Notes: generated from the sequence alone by a model not told the origin. DNA of 64,000 bases from Gracilibacillus oryzae (GCF_009498735.1 NZ_ML762425.1:88011-152010); one strand, 5' to 3'. Positions 28,056-38,817 are shown, counted from the first letter of the stretch. Made by a program: numbers and translations.

Positions 28056-28847
28056 ATGGAACCATTTTCTTATGATACCACTAAGCAAATTCTGTTCCTT
28101 GATCAATGGATGAAGAATCATCAGATTGTTGCTGGTTTTACTACGAAATTTGACGGAGATAGTAAAGGTGATTACGACAGCAACAATTTAGGTTTGCATG
28201 TTGGTGATAATGCCAGTGATGTGATTCAAAACAGGGAAAGGTTAGCAAATAAGATTGATTTTCCTTTAAAGAATTGGGTCTTTGCAGAACAAACACACGG
28301 CCCAAATATTAAGCATGTCTCAATGCGAGACAGCGGAAAAGGAAGCAGAAGTCTATCTGACTCTATCAGTGATACGGACGGATTATGGACAAAAGACAAA
28401 GGCATAATGCTCGCGTTACTTTTTGCTGACTGTGTTCCTTTATATTTTCTGTCAGATAGTGGTTCTGTCGCAATCTCCCATGCCGGCTGGAGAGGGACTG
28501 TCCATAATATTGCTGGAAAAACTGTTAACCATTTTATACAATCAGGAATTGCAGCAGAACAACTTGAGGTAGCAATAGGCCCATCTATATGTCCTGGCTG
28601 TTACCAGGTGAGTAAGGAAGTTATTGAACAAATCCCGCAAAGATACAATCAAGTATATCGCAGGGAACAAGCACATTACTATCTGGATCTTAAACAATTA
28701 AATTATCTGCAGTTAGTAGATGCAGGAATTACACCAGCTAATATCTATCTAACGAATTATTGCACTTTTCATGATGAACTTTTTTTCTCACATAGAAGAG
28801 ACCAGCAAAAAACAGGGAGAATGCTTGGATTTATTGGATCAGTGTAA
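28056..28847 (+). CDS. ylmD: Purine nucleoside phosphorylase of the YfiH/LACC1 family (YlmD)
   Basis: A 263-residue metalloenzyme of the YfiH (DUF152) family. Members act as adenosine and inosine phosphorylases/deaminases; older annotation calls them multicopper polyphenol oxidases. The zinc ligands and family motifs are visible: EQTHGPNIKHV (about residues 79-89), LFADCVPLYF (about 127-136), SHAGWRGTVHNIAGK (about 147-161) and GPSICPGCYQVS (about 177-188). ATG at 28056 follows GGAGAGGTG. It heads the ylmD-ylmE-sepF-ylmG-ylmH run. Confidence 0.9.
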   Translation: MEPFSYDTTKQILFLDQWMKNHQIVAGFTTKFDGDSKGDYDSNNLGLHVGDNASDVIQNRERLANKIDFPLKNWVFAEQTHGPNIKHVSMRDSGKGSRSLSDSISDTDGLWTKDKGIMLALLFADCVPLYFLSDSGSVAISHAGWRGTVHNIAGKTVNHFIQSGIAAEQLEVAIGPSICPGCYQVSKEVIEQIPQRYNQVYRREQAHYYLDLKQLNYLQLVDAGITPANIYLTNYCTFHDELFFSHRRDQQKTGRMLGFIGSV

Positions 28848-28868
28848 ATGGAAGGAGTAATTCTGGGA

Positions 28869-29546
28869 ATGAAAGTAGCAGAAAACTTAGCAGCAATACA
28901 AGCAAATATTCAAAAAGCATGTGAAAATGCAAACAGAAATGAACAAGATATCACTCTAATTGGCGTAACAAAATATGTTACAATAGAGAGAGCGAATGAA
29001 GCAGTCCATGCTGGTGTCACTCATCTAGGCGAAAACCGGATAGAGGGATTATTAGCAAAAAAAGCTGAGATTAACAATGCTGTTTGGCATTTTATCGGCT
29101 CTCTGCAATCGAGAAAAGTGAAAGAAATGATTGATGAAGTTGATTTCATCCATTCTCTGGATCGAATGTCCCTTGCAAAAGAAATTAATAAACGAGCAAA
29201 TAAAGTTATTGATTGCTTCCTGCAAGTAAATGTGAGTGGGGAAGAATCAAAACATGGTATTTCACCAGATAATGTCCCAACTTTTGTAACAGAGTTAGCC
29301 CAATTTGAAAATATCCGAGTAGCTGGTTTAATGACAATGGCACCATATATAGAAGATGAAGGAAAACTAAGAGATATTTTTGGCAGATTAAGAAATCTTC
29401 GAGATGAAATAGAAGCTAAGGGTTGGGAACATGCTCCGTGTCATTACCTTTCAATGGGAATGAGCAATGATTACATGCTGGCAATTGAAGAGGGTGCTAC
29501 ACATATCCGAATTGGATCAGACCTTGTAGGACCATACGAGGAATAG
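28869..29546 (+). CDS. ylmE: PLP homeostasis protein YlmE (YggS/PLPBP family)
   Basis: A 225-residue single-domain PLP-binding protein with a TIM barrel and no known catalytic activity; family members keep pyridoxal phosphate and amino-acid pools in balance. The PLP lysine lies in LIGVTKYV (near residue 37). HFIGSLQSRKVK, LQVNVSGEESKHG and SMGMSNDY are family motifs. ATG at 28869 (MKVAENL) fits family N-termini; ATG at 28848, joined to the ylmD stop, is the alternative. Confidence 0.92.
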   Translation: MKVAENLAAIQANIQKACENANRNEQDITLIGVTKYVTIERANEAVHAGVTHLGENRIEGLLAKKAEINNAVWHFIGSLQSRKVKEMIDEVDFIHSLDRMSLAKEINKRANKVIDCFLQVNVSGEESKHGISPDNVPTFVTELAQFENIRVAGLMTMAPYIEDEGKLRDIFGRLRNLRDEIEAKGWEHAPCHYLSMGMSNDYMLAIEEGATHIRIGSDLVGPYEE

Positions 29547-29558
29547 GGGTGAGTTAAA

Positions 29559-29978
29559 ATGAGCATGAAAGGGAAGTTTAAAAATTTATTTGGATTAGAA
29601 GATGAATACGAAATTATTCATGAAGAAATTCAGGAACAGAATGAGCCGAAAGAGCCTGAAGAGAAAAATAATGTTGTTAGTTTAAAATCAGTTCAATCAA
29701 GCTCCAAAGTAGTGCTTTGTGAACCTCGTTCGTATAATGAAGTGCAGGAAATAGCTGACCATGTTGTGAATCGGCGTTCAGTCGTCATGAACCTACAACG
29801 GGTGGATGCACAACAAGCACGGCAGATTATTGACTTTATGAGCGGAACTGTTTATGCAATGTCAGGGCATATTAGAAAGTTAGGTGCGCAAACTTTTCTT
29901 TGTACACCTGACCATGTGGAAATCAGTGGGAATATAACGGAAGTAATGGAAGATTACGATCCAGGCCAAAGGTGGTAA
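29559..29978 (+). CDS. sepF: Cell division protein SepF
   Basis: SepF polymerises into arcs or rings that bundle FtsZ and anchor it to the membrane. The 139-residue protein has an N-terminal amphipathic membrane-binding helix ([13 protein letters not shown]), an acidic linker (to about 45) and the SepF core (about 48-135, with [15 protein letters not shown] and [17 protein letters not shown]). It ends in the family terminus QRW. It lies between ylmE and ylmG. Confidence 0.95.
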   Translation: MSMKGKFKNLFGLEDEYEIIHEEIQEQNEPKEPEEKNNVVSLKSVQSSSKVVLCEPRSYNEVQEIADHVVNRRSVVMNLQRVDAQQARQIIDFMSGTVYAMSGHIRKLGAQTFLCTPDHVEISGNITEVMEDYDPGQRW

Positions 29979-29982
29979 AAAA

Positions 29983-30249
29983 ATGTATACATTGTTTCAA
30001 ATTTTAAGCTTGGCATTAGAATTCTATTCATATGCCATTATTATCTATATTTTAATGTCATGGTTTCCAGGAGCGAGAGAGTCCTCAATTGGCAGAATGC
30101 TTGGCTCCATAGTAGAACCATATTTAGAACCATTTCGTAAAATTATTCCACCAATTGGCGGGATGATTGATATTTCGCCTATCGTAGCAATTTTTGTATT
30201 ACGATTTGCAATGATGGGACTACAATCTCTATTCAGAATGCTAATTTAA
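29983..30249 (+). CDS. ylmG: YggT-family membrane protein YlmG
   Basis: An 88-residue protein with two hydrophobic segments (about 3-25 and 60-85) separated by the family stretch SWFPGARES...[13 protein letters not shown]. YggT proteins are linked to division and, in plastids, to thylakoid organisation; the bacterial mechanism is not known. The ribosome binding site AAAGGTGG is within the end of sepF. Confidence 0.9.
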   Translation: MYTLFQILSLALEFYSYAIIIYILMSWFPGARESSIGRMLGSIVEPYLEPFRKIIPPIGGMIDISPIVAIFVLRFAMMGLQSLFRMLI

Positions 30250-30267
30250 TGTAAGACAGGTGAGCAA

Positions 30268-31041
30268 ATGGATTTATATCAACATTTTAGAGAAGAAGAA
30301 TATCCTTATATCGACCAGGTATTATCTTGGAGGGATGAAGTGACTGAACGTTATCACTCAAAATTAACAGATTTTCTTCATCCTCGGGAACAAAAGATTT
30401 TTCAATCTCTCATTGGAAATGAGGAGACTTTAAAATTACAGTTTTTCGGAGCATGGGAAGATGCAGAAAGAAAACGTGCACTTCTGACACCATTTTATGA
30501 AGAAATAACGGCAAAATCCTTTGAGGTAGAATTATTACAAGCCAAATATCCTGAGAAGTTTGTTACGATAAGTCATCCGGATGTTTTAGGGGCATTTCTG
30601 TCTGCAGGTATTGAGCGTAAGAAATTAGGGGATATTACAATAAACGATGGGTATATTCAAATATTAGTTGCTAAAGATATTACTACATATTTAATCTCGA
30701 ATGTAACATCAATAAAAAAAGCAAATGTTCAGTTTCACTCCATCCCTTTTTCACAATTATTAGACAGCACAAACCGTTGGGTGGAAAATACGGCAACATG
30801 CTCTTCTTTGCGATTAGATGTGCTGATCAAAGAAATGTATCAGACATCAAGACAGCAAGCGGCAGATCTGATTAAAAAAGGGCTGGTAAAAGTTAACTTC
30901 CAGACAATTGAACAAGCTGCCTTTTTGTTAGAAGAAGGGGACATGCTGTCAGTGAGGGGAAAAGGCAGGTCAAGACTGAAAGAAATACAAGGTAAAACAA
31001 AAAAAGACAAAGTACGAATCACTTTCGAAAAATTATTATAA
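30268..31041 (+). CDS. ylmH: S4-domain RNA-binding protein YlmH
   Basis: A 257-residue protein with an N-terminal RNA-binding-like region and a C-terminal S4 domain (about 178-240, SSLRLDVLIKEMYQTSRQQAADLIKKGLVKVN). B. subtilis YlmH acts in ribosome-associated quality control, partly replacing RqcP and working alongside RqcH, which is also encoded in this window (50165-51880). That link is from the family. It ends 21 bases before the divIVA promoter region. Confidence 0.88.
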   Translation: MDLYQHFREEEYPYIDQVLSWRDEVTERYHSKLTDFLHPREQKIFQSLIGNEETLKLQFFGAWEDAERKRALLTPFYEEITAKSFEVELLQAKYPEKFVTISHPDVLGAFLSAGIERKKLGDITINDGYIQILVAKDITTYLISNVTSIKKANVQFHSIPFSQLLDSTNRWVENTATCSSLRLDVLIKEMYQTSRQQAADLIKKGLVKVNFQTIEQAAFLLEEGDMLSVRGKGRSRLKEIQGKTKKDKVRITFEKLL

Positions 31042-31061
31042 TATTTAAGCAGGAATTTTCG

Positions 31062-31089
31062 TTGTTTTGTCTAATAATTATGATACTAT
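31062..31089 (+). promoter_or_regulatory. Candidate divIVA promoter
   Basis: TTGTTT at 31062-31067 and TACTAT at 31084-31089 are 16 bases apart. They lie 35 bases before the divIVA GTG. Confidence 0.5.
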
Positions 31090-31124
31090 AGAGTTAGATC
31101 GACAAGAACTAGGAGGTGGCCAAG

Positions 31125-31634
31125 GTGCCTTTAACACCACTTGATATTCACAATAAAGAATTTGCTAAAGGGTTCAGAGGTTATGATGAAGATGATGTAA
31201 ACGAATTTCTCGATCAAATCATTAAAGATTATGAGTTAGTGATCCGTGAAAAAAAAGAACTAAAAGATCAAGTGAATCAGTTAAATGAAAAGTTAAGTCA
31301 TTTTTCTAATATTGAGACAACGTTAAACAAATCAATCCTGGTTGCTCAAGAAACGGCAGAAGAAGTAAAAGAAAATGCCAAGAAAGAATCAAAATTGATT
31401 ATTAAAGAAGCCGAGAAAAATGCAGATAGAATTATTAATGAAGCATTACATAAATCACGAAAAATTTCTTTAGAAGTAGAAGAATTAAAAAAGCAGGCAA
31501 AGGTCTTTCGTACTCGTTTGAAAATGTTAGTAGAAGCCCAATTGGATCTTATTGAAAACGATGATTGGGATGGACTGTTTCAAACAGAAATAGATGAGCT
31601 GGAAGAAAGAGAAGCAGAACCGAGTAATTATTAG
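31125..31634 (+). CDS. divIVA: Cell pole and septum protein DivIVA
   Basis: DivIVA binds curved membrane at poles and septa; it positions MinJ/MinCD in growth and anchors the chromosome in sporulation. The 169-residue protein starts MPLTPLDIHNKEFAKGFRGY, with the membrane-binding Phe and Arg region, followed by a long coiled coil (about 30-150) and an acidic tail. GTG at 31125 matches the family start; the earlier in-frame GTG at 31116 is part of the AGGAGGTGG ribosome binding site. Confidence 0.96.
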   Translation: MPLTPLDIHNKEFAKGFRGYDEDDVNEFLDQIIKDYELVIREKKELKDQVNQLNEKLSHFSNIETTLNKSILVAQETAEEVKENAKKESKLIIKEAEKNADRIINEALHKSRKISLEVEELKKQAKVFRTRLKMLVEAQLDLIENDDWDGLFQTEIDELEEREAEPSNY

Positions 31635-31636
31635 TC

Positions 31637-31665
31637 TTGACGAAAACGAAATTATTTTTTATAAT
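31637..31665 (+). promoter_or_regulatory. SigA promoter of the ileS T-box transcript
   Basis: TTGACG at 31637-31642 and TATAAT at 31660-31665 are exactly 17 bases apart. Transcription would start near 31672, which coincides with the left end of repeat copy 3. Confidence 0.82.
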
Positions 31666-31670
31666 TTTAT

Positions 31671-31725
31671 CACAACTCCAAGCGTTATAATAAGTTACGC
31701 TAACGAGGCGAGAGTCTCACTTTAT
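31671..31725 (+). repeat. Repeat element E, short copy 3 (5' end of the ileS leader)
   Basis: A 55-base shortened form. TTTAT at 31666-31670 is followed by CACA, as in copy 2. AGCGT at 31681-31685 pairs with ACGCT at 31696-31700. The right end AGTCTCACTTTAT (31713-31725) is identical to copies 1 and 2. The large inner stem of copies 1 and 2 is missing. Confidence 0.5.
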
Positions 31726-31727
31726 TC

Positions 31728-31985
31728 AATTATACGATGAATTCATTGATTGGGACAGTAAATTTGTGGATAACTATAAGAGCGAGTCAGGAATGGTGAA
31801 AGCCTGACATAGTCCATTAATTGAAGATCACCCATGAGAAGCTGTTCTGAAACTAAGTAAGAATAGCCGGATCATTCACGATACGGATGTTCGAGTGGAT
31901 ATGGCTATTAATGCTTTTATCTATAAGGGTGGTACCGCGAGTTCTTCTCGTCCCTTTTTGGGATGTGAAGGGCTTTTTTTATTTA
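31728..31985 (+). promoter_or_regulatory. T-box riboswitch for ileS (isoleucine tRNA)
   Basis: The leader senses uncharged tRNA(Ile). Stem I runs from about 31735 to 31850 and holds the specifier ATC at 31827-31829 (in GAAGATCACC), an Ile codon. The conserved T-box AAGGGTGGTACCGCG is at 31925-31939, with TGGT at 31930-31933 available to pair with the tRNA acceptor end. The competing terminator is TTCTCGTCCC (31943-31952) with GGGATGTGAA (31960-31969), followed by GGGC and a T-run. ileS follows after about 40 bases. Confidence 0.93.
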
Positions 31986-32022
31986 TCTGAAAAAAACAAA
32001 AGTACAAAGGAGGAAATTTTTA

Positions 32023-34785
32023 ATGGATTTTAAGCAAACATTAAAAATGCCGAAAACAGAATTTCCTATGCGTGGAAATCTGCCAAATAAAGAACCGAAA
32101 TTGCAAGAACAATGGGATGAAGAAAAATTATATGAAAAAGTGCAAGAGAGAACAAAAGACAGACCGTTATTTGTGTTGCATGATGGACCTCCATATGCGA
32201 ACGGTGATATTCATATGGGGCATGCTCTGAATAAAGTGCTCAAAGATTTTATTGTGAAATATAAATCGATGTCCGGTTTTCATGCACCATATGTTCCAGG
32301 CTGGGATACACATGGTTTGCCAATCGAATCAGCACTTGCTAAGAAAAAAGTCAATCGCAAAAAAATGTCTGTTGCTGAATTCCGCCAAAAATGTGCCGAA
32401 TATGCTTTAAAGCAGGTTGATAATCAAAGAACTCAATTTAAACAATTGGGTGTACGTGGAGATTGGGAAAATCCTTATATCACATTAGATAAAGCATATG
32501 AGGCAGAACAAATCAAAGTATTCGGTGAAATGGCGAAAAAAGGTTATATCTATAAAGGCTTAAAACCAGTATACTGGTCTCCGTCTTCAGAGTCTGCTTT
32601 AGCGGAAGCAGAAATTGAGTATCAGGATAAACGTTCAGCTTCCATTTTTGTCGCTTTTGAAGTAAAAGATGGAAAAGGTTTATTAAATGGTGATGAGAAA
32701 TTTATTATCTGGACAACAACACCTTGGACAATTCCGGCAAACTTAGCAATTTCGCTACACCCTGAATTAGAATATGCTGTAGTAAAAGTAGGGGCAGATA
32801 AATTTATTGTAGCTAATGATATGCTGGAACAAGTAAAAGCAACAATAGAGTGGGATGAAGCAGAAGTTGTCCAGTCATTTAAAGGAGCGGAAGCCGAGAA
32901 TATTGTCGCACAGCATCCAATTTATGATCGTGAATCATTAATTGTACTAGGCGAGCATGTAACTACAGAGAGTGGTACAGGGCTTGTTCATACAGCACCT
33001 GGCCATGGGGAAGATGACTTTATTGTTGGTAAAAAGTATGGTTTGGAAGTATTATGTCCTGTTGATGAAAGAGGATATTTTACAAACGAAGCGCCAGGCT
33101 TTGAGGGATTGTTCTATGATGAAGCGAATAAGCTGGTAACAGAAAAGCTGGAAGAAAATAATGCTTTATTGAAGATGGAATTTATTACACACTCTTATCC
33201 ACATGACTGGCGTACAAAGAAACCGACAATATTCCGTGCAACCAACCAGTGGTTTGCCTCAATTAAAGATTTCCGCGAAGAAATCCTAGCAGAAATTAAA
33301 CGTGTCAACTGGGTTCCGGCATGGGGGGAAACAAGATTATATAATATGGTACGTGATCGTGAAGACTGGTGTATTTCCCGTCAACGGACATGGGGTGTTC
33401 CAATTCCTGTATTCTATGGAGAGGATAAAACACCAATCATAACAGATGAAACAATTGCCCATGTTGCAAACTTATTTAAAGAACATGGTTCGAATATCTG
33501 GTTTGAATGGGAAACGAAAGATTTATTACCGGAAGGATTCACATCGGAATACAGTCCAAATGGTACATTCTCGAAAGAAACAGATATTATGGATGTCTGG
33601 TTTGATTCAGGGTCTTCCCACCAGGGAGTGCTCGAAGGACGTGAAGAATTACAAAGACCTGCTGATGTCTATTTAGAAGGTTCGGATCAATATCGCGGCT
33701 GGTTTAACTCTTCTATTTCTACTGCTGTTGCGGTGACAGGTAAAGCACCATACGAGGCCGTCATTTCTCATGGTTTTGCTTTGGATGGAAAAGGACGTAA
33801 AATGAGTAAATCAGTTGGTAATGTTGTGGTGCCTTCAAAAATCATGAAACAATATGGTGCAGATATTCTTCGGCTGTGGGTAGCATCTGTTGATTATCAA
33901 GCAGATGTAAGGATCTCTGATGACATTATTAAACAAACATCAGAAGGGTACCGGAAGATTCGTAACACTTTCCGCTTCTTATTAGGGAATTTAGATGATT
34001 TCCGTTTAGAAAATAAAGTGGCAGATACAGATCTGGAAGAAATTGATCAATATATGCTGTTAAAACTGCAAAAGGTTATTGCAAAGGTACTTCAGGCTTA
34101 TGATAATTATGATTTCTCAACCGTTTATCAGACAATCCATAACTTCTGCAGTATTGAATTAAGTTCGTTCTACTTGGATTTTGCCAAAGATGTTGTCTAC
34201 ATTGAGGCAGAAGACAATCCGAGAAGACGCAGTATTCAGACCGTTTATTATGAAATTGTGACATCGCTTGTTAAGCTGTTAACTCCAATCTTGACACATA
34301 CAATGGAAGAAGTATGGGCATATATTCCAGATGTAACAGAAGAGCGAGTCCAATTATCAGATATGCCGGAAGCACGGGAGATTGCCAATGCAGCTCAGTT
34401 AGAAGAGAAGTGGGATGCATTTATGGATGTTCGCGATGATATACTCAAAGGATTAGAAGAAGCCCGTGCAGAAAAAGTAATCGGAAAATCATTAGAAGCG
34501 TCCGTGAAAATTCAGCCAAAGAACGAGCAAGTTGCCCAATTACTCAAAAATATTGATCACTTGCACCAGTTATTAATTGTCTCCCATGTAGAGTTAGCAG
34601 ATAACCTGGATTCTGATAAACAATATGAATTTGTTACATTAGACATCTCAAAACATCAAGGCGAAACATGTGAACGATGCTGGGTTATTTCAAGTACAGT
34701 TGGAGAAGATAAAGAGTATCCAACATTATGTTCTCGATGTGCAGCAGTAGTGAGAGAACACTATGCAGATGTAGTGGAAGGGTAA
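32023..34785 (+). CDS. ileS: Isoleucyl-tRNA synthetase
   Basis: IleS charges tRNA(Ile), editing misactivated valine in its CP1 domain. The 920-residue class I synthetase has the HIGH motif as HMGH (about residue 66, in [12 protein letters not shown]), the editing domain (about 200-400, with [11 protein letters not shown]), KMSKS in [10 protein letters not shown] (about 596), an anticodon-binding region, and a C-terminal zinc finger (CERC near 884 and CSRC near 903). It is the bacterial type with the C-terminal zinc site. The ribosome binding site is AAAGGAGG. It is controlled by the upstream T-box. Confidence 0.97.
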   Translation: MDFKQTLKMPKTEFPMRGNLPNKEPKLQEQWDEEKLYEKVQERTKDRPLFVLHDGPPYANGDIHMGHALNKVLKDFIVKYKSMSGFHAPYVPGWDTHGLPIESALAKKKVNRKKMSVAEFRQKCAEYALKQVDNQRTQFKQLGVRGDWENPYITLDKAYEAEQIKVFGEMAKKGYIYKGLKPVYWSPSSESALAEAEIEYQDKRSASIFVAFEVKDGKGLLNGDEKFIIWTTTPWTIPANLAISLHPELEYAVVKVGADKFIVANDMLEQVKATIEWDEAEVVQSFKGAEAENIVAQHPIYDRESLIVLGEHVTTESGTGLVHTAPGHGEDDFIVGKKYGLEVLCPVDERGYFTNEAPGFEGLFYDEANKLVTEKLEENNALLKMEFITHSYPHDWRTKKPTIFRATNQWFASIKDFREEILAEIKRVNWVPAWGETRLYNMVRDREDWCISRQRTWGVPIPVFYGEDKTPIITDETIAHVANLFKEHGSNIWFEWETKDLLPEGFTSEYSPNGTFSKETDIMDVWFDSGSSHQGVLEGREELQRPADVYLEGSDQYRGWFNSSISTAVAVTGKAPYEAVISHGFALDGKGRKMSKSVGNVVVPSKIMKQYGADILRLWVASVDYQADVRISDDIIKQTSEGYRKIRNTFRFLLGNLDDFRLENKVADTDLEEIDQYMLLKLQKVIAKVLQAYDNYDFSTVYQTIHNFCSIELSSFYLDFAKDVVYIEAEDNPRRRSIQTVYYEIVTSLVKLLTPILTHTMEEVWAYIPDVTEERVQLSDMPEAREIANAAQLEEKWDAFMDVRDDILKGLEEARAEKVIGKSLEASVKIQPKNEQVAQLLKNIDHLHQLLIVSHVELADNLDSDKQYEFVTLDISKHQGETCERCWVISSTVGEDKEYPTLCSRCAAVVREHYADVVEG

Positions 34786-34863
34786 AAGCGAAAGTTATTT
34801 TTCGGTTTACCTTCTTAAGAAATTGTAAGAGAATAATTCAAAATAAGTTTAGTCAGATGATTA

Positions 34864-34900
34864 TCCGAACAATTTTTCTTGAAAAGTTGTTCGGATTTTT
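34864..34900 (+). terminator. Terminator after ileS
   Basis: TCCGAACAA near 34864-34872 pairs with TTGTTCGGA near 34887-34895, followed by TTTTTC. Confidence 0.88.
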
Positions 34901-35115
34901 CGTATAAAAAAGGTTTCACCATGCTCTTTCAAAAATTAAAGTATTTCTTATATATAACCAATGTATACAAGAGTACAGGAGTGATGACCTTATGATTGAA
35001 TATTAATTCCCAGTCTCGTTATATTTTTCTTGTCTCAAGACTTTTTAGGAAAAAACATGCTATAATGTTTACTAGTGTGAAAAGATATTAATGATTATAG
35101 AGGTTGGTGTTTGTT
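34901..35115 (+). promoter_or_regulatory. Intergenic region with the lspA promoter
   Basis: No gene is seen between ileS and lspA; the B. subtilis ylyA gene is absent. An extended -10, TGCTATAAT, is at 35058-35066, about 50 bases before lspA. A good ribosome binding site near 34979-34985 leads only into a four-codon frame (ATG at 34993), possibly a remnant. Confidence 0.55.
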
Positions 35116-35589
35116 ATGTGGTGGGTTTATGTTGTTGCAGTTGTGATCATCGGCTTGGACCAGTTGACAAAATTATGGATTGTTAGAAATATGGAATTGG
35201 GTGAACAAATTACAGTAATTGAGAATGTGTTTTACTTAACTTCTCACAGAAATACAGGTGCTGCTTGGGGAATCCTTGCAGGTGAAATGACATTCTTTTA
35301 TATAATAACCGCCATTGTCATCGGATTTGTCATTTATTATATTCAGAAACATGCAAAAGATAGTAAATTGTTAGGATTGTCATTAGCATTAGTTTTAGGT
35401 GGAGCTATCGGTAATTTCATTGACAGGTTATTTCGCAAGGAAGTAGTTGATTTCTTTGATATCTATATCGGTTCATATGATTATCCGATCTTTAACATTG
35501 CAGATTCAGCCCTTGTAGTTGGAGTAATCCTGATTTTTATCGGAACAATAGTTGATGAACGTAACAAGAAAAGGAGTAAACATGCATGA
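35116..35589 (+). CDS. lspA: Lipoprotein signal peptidase II
   Basis: LspA cleaves the signal peptide from prolipoproteins after diacylglyceryl transfer. It has 157 residues and four membrane segments. The catalytic Asp pair is in GAIGNFIDR (about residue 102) and FNIADSAL (about 130); the conserved N-terminal LDQLTK is present near residue 15. ATG at 35116 gives the usual MWW start; an earlier in-frame start at 35104 has no support. The stop overlaps ylyB (ATGA). Confidence 0.96.
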   Translation: MWWVYVVAVVIIGLDQLTKLWIVRNMELGEQITVIENVFYLTSHRNTGAAWGILAGEMTFFYIITAIVIGFVIYYIQKHAKDSKLLGLSLALVLGGAIGNFIDRLFRKEVVDFFDIYIGSYDYPIFNIADSALVVGVILIFIGTIVDERNKKRSKHA

Positions 35590-36500
35590 GTGTAGAGCAA
35601 TATATCGTACAGCAAGACGAAAAAGGTATAAGAATAGATAAGTTATTAGTGGATGTTACGGAAGAATATTCAAGGTCTCAAATTAAAACATGGTTTGATA
35701 AACAGCTAATTAACGTGAATGGCCAAAGGGTAAAGCAAAATTATAAATGCCAGCCAGATGATCTGATTGAATGGGAGATTCCAGAGGTGGAGCCATTAGA
35801 AGTGGAAGCTAAAAATATTCCCATTAATATCGTTTATGAAGATCAAGATATATTAGTTGTTAATAAAGAAAGTGGAATGGTTGTTCATCCGTCGGCAGGT
35901 CATCAGGATGATACACTTGTAAATGCACTTTTATATCACTGTGATGATTTATCTGGCATTAATGGTGTAGCAAGACCGGGAATCGTTCACCGGATAGATA
36001 AAGATACAAGTGGTTTACTGGTTGTAGCCAAAAATGATAAAGCACATGAACAGCTTGCGGAACAAATGAAAGAAAAACATATCAAACGTGAATATAAAGC
36101 ATTGGTGCATGGGGATATTCCTCATGAATATGGAACCATTGATGCCCCAATTGGCCGAAGTGAGAAAAACCGCCAATTAATGGATGTTGTGGAAAATGGA
36201 AAGCAAGCTATCACTCATTTTGAAGTGTTAGAACGGCTTCATAGTAAATATACGTTAATTAAATGTATATTAGATACTGGTCGTACACATCAAATTCGGG
36301 TACATATGAAGTATATTGGTTTCCCGATCGTAGGGGATCCAAAATATGGACAAAGAAAATCGATCGATGTTGATGGACAAGCGTTACATGCCTATCGTCT
36401 GACATTCAATCATCCCATAACAAATGAGGAGATGAGCTTTGAAGCAGGCTTACCGACAAAATTCGAGGAAGTCCTAGAAAATATTCGAAAAAGCTATTGA
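35586..36500 (+). CDS. ylyB: RluA/RluD-family pseudouridine synthase (YlyB)
   Basis: A 304-residue RNA pseudouridine synthase with an N-terminal S4 domain (about 12-75) and a catalytic RluA domain. The catalytic Asp lies in the motif [16 protein letters not shown] (about 137-152). By relation it probably modifies 23S rRNA like RluD, but the target in Bacillus is not certain. It overlaps lspA by 4 bases and precedes the pyr operon, as in B. subtilis. Confidence 0.92.
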   Translation: MSVEQYIVQQDEKGIRIDKLLVDVTEEYSRSQIKTWFDKQLINVNGQRVKQNYKCQPDDLIEWEIPEVEPLEVEAKNIPINIVYEDQDILVVNKESGMVVHPSAGHQDDTLVNALLYHCDDLSGINGVARPGIVHRIDKDTSGLLVVAKNDKAHEQLAEQMKEKHIKREYKALVHGDIPHEYGTIDAPIGRSEKNRQLMDVVENGKQAITHFEVLERLHSKYTLIKCILDTGRTHQIRVHMKYIGFPIVGDPKYGQRKSIDVDGQALHAYRLTFNHPITNEEMSFEAGLPTKFEEVLENIRKSY

Positions 36501-36543
36501 CTATAAAGATTTTTTTTGGGATAATAATTGTAATATCATAAAA

Positions 36544-37215
<672 letters not shown>

Positions 37216-37216
37216 A

Positions 37217-37317
37217 GACCTTTAAGTGAGTACAGAGAGACTTGCAAGGTCGCATTGATACGTGCTGCTTTGGCGACACGTGTACCTCTTTGCGATTTTG
37301 CAAAGAGGTTTTTTTTA
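37217..37317 (+). promoter_or_regulatory. PyrR attenuator 2, between pyrR and pyrP
   Basis: The binding hairpin has GACCTT (37217-37222) paired with AAGGTC (37246-37251), with CAGAGAGACTTGCAAGG in the loop arm; the usual G in GAGAGGC is A here. The terminator has ACCTCTTTGC (37284-37293) paired with GCAAAGAGGT (37300-37309) and eight T. Confidence 0.9.
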
Positions 37318-37390
37318 TACAGTAGGAAATTCGCTAAAAGATGAGAGAATGCGAGTTTTTCTAACAGAAATAAAAAGGGGACTGGAAAGT

Positions 37391-38773
37391 ATGACAAATA
37401 AAAATATGGTATTAGATGTAAGAGATGTACCAAAAGCTTCAAAATGGTTAGTTTTTAGCATTCAGCATTTATTTGCAATGTTCGGCTCAACAATTTTAGT
37501 ACCATTTCTGACAGATTTGTCACAAGCTGTTGCGTTAATATCCAGTGGGCTTGGGACGCTTGCCTATATATTAATAACAAAAGGACGTATTCCTGCCTAT
37601 TTAGGATCAAGTTTTGCTTTTATTACACCAATAACAAGTGCAATGGCAATAAGCGGAACTGGCGGTGTAATGATTGGGAGCTTTTTAGCGGGGATCGTTT
37701 ACGGTATATTATCGGTTTTAATTAAAGCTTTTGGAACACAGTGGTTAATGAAAATTCTGCCTCCGATTGTTGTAGGACCAGTAATCATTGTTATCGGATT
37801 AGGTTTAGCACCAACAGCAATAGATATGGCAATGAATGTAGACGGGGAGTATAGTGGTACTCACTTTAGTGCAGCAATTGTAACCTTACTGATTACAGTA
37901 GTTGGAACATTAATGTTTCGCGGATTTTTCGGACTCATTCCCATTTTAATCGGAATCATTGGTGGTTATCTATACAGTATGATTATTAGTGCAATAACAG
38001 GTGTACATGTTCTTCAGACAAGTGGAGTATCAGCAGCATGGCAGAAGATTGCAGATAGTCAATCATTTTCCGAGGCGATGAGTGCAATCTTTGTGATGCC
38101 AGAGTTTGTCATCCCATTTGTTCATTACAATCCTGCAGAGATATTTAACTTAAGTATTGTGCTTATTATGGTTCCTGTTGCGATTGTAACAGTTGCAGAG
38201 CACATTGGAGATCAAATGGTATTATCAAAAGTTGCTGGAAGAAACTTTTTGGAAAAACCCGGATTACACAGATCAATCATGGGTGACGGTGTCGCAACAA
38301 TGATTGCTTCCCTTCTGGGAGGGCCGCCAAATACAACTTATGGAGAGAATATTGGCGTTCTTGCGATTACTCGAGTGTTTAGTGTGTTTGTCATAGGCGG
38401 AGCAGCAGTTTTAGCAATCTTTTTCGGATTTATCGGTATCATAACGGAAATCATTGCATCCATCCCGACAGCAGTAATGGGCGGTATTTCAATTTTACTT
38501 TTTGGTATCATTGCATCAAGCGGGCTGCGAATGTTAATCGATAATCAAATTGATTTAGGAAACAAACGAAATCTTATCATTTCATCCGTTATTTTAGTCA
38601 TCGGAATAGGTGGAGCGTATGTGGAGATACCTATACCGGATGATCAAATATTAAATATTTCCGGTATGGCTTTGGCAGCTATAATCGGTCTTGTATTAAA
38701 CTTAGTTTTACCAGGGAAAGAGTCAGGTTTTGGAAATGGACAGATGTTTGAAGCGCCAGAGGAAGATAAGTAA
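37391..38773 (+). CDS. pyrP: Uracil permease PyrP
   Basis: PyrP is a nucleobase:cation symporter-2 family uracil transporter. It has 460 residues and about 14 membrane segments. Family motifs include QHLFAMFGSTILVP (about 26-39), PAYLGSSFAFI (about 71-81), PVAIVTVAEHIGDQMVLSK (about 265-283) and the signature GGPPNTTYGENIGV (about 313-326). ATG at 37391 has AAAAGGGG upstream and aligns with family starts; the longer frame from 37262 covers the attenuator and is rejected. Confidence 0.94.
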   Translation: MTNKNMVLDVRDVPKASKWLVFSIQHLFAMFGSTILVPFLTDLSQAVALISSGLGTLAYILITKGRIPAYLGSSFAFITPITSAMAISGTGGVMIGSFLAGIVYGILSVLIKAFGTQWLMKILPPIVVGPVIIVIGLGLAPTAIDMAMNVDGEYSGTHFSAAIVTLLITVVGTLMFRGFFGLIPILIGIIGGYLYSMIISAITGVHVLQTSGVSAAWQKIADSQSFSEAMSAIFVMPEFVIPFVHYNPAEIFNLSIVLIMVPVAIVTVAEHIGDQMVLSKVAGRNFLEKPGLHRSIMGDGVATMIASLLGGPPNTTYGENIGVLAITRVFSVFVIGGAAVLAIFFGFIGIITEIIASIPTAVMGGISILLFGIIASSGLRMLIDNQIDLGNKRNLIISSVILVIGIGGAYVEIPIPDDQILNISGMALAAIIGLVLNLVLPGKESGFGNGQMFEAPEEDK

Positions 38774-38778
38774 CATAG

Positions 38779-38796
38779 ATCAACATCAACATCAAC
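38779..38796 (+). repeat. Short tandem repeat (ATCAAC x3) before pyrB
   Basis: Three exact copies of ATCAAC fill most of the 44-base pyrP-pyrB gap, where B. subtilis has a third PyrR attenuator. No PyrR loop or terminator is seen here. Confidence 0.8.
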
Positions 38797-38817
38797 CCTT
38801 TTAAGGAGGCTAAACAA

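Noticed and set aside
34979-35007. Good ribosome binding site with a four-codon frame before lspA
   Set aside because: Too short to support as a gene; no similarity to ylyA or to a known leader peptide is visible.
37262-37390. N-terminal extension of pyrP
   Set aside because: It covers the second attenuator terminator; homology starts at 37391.
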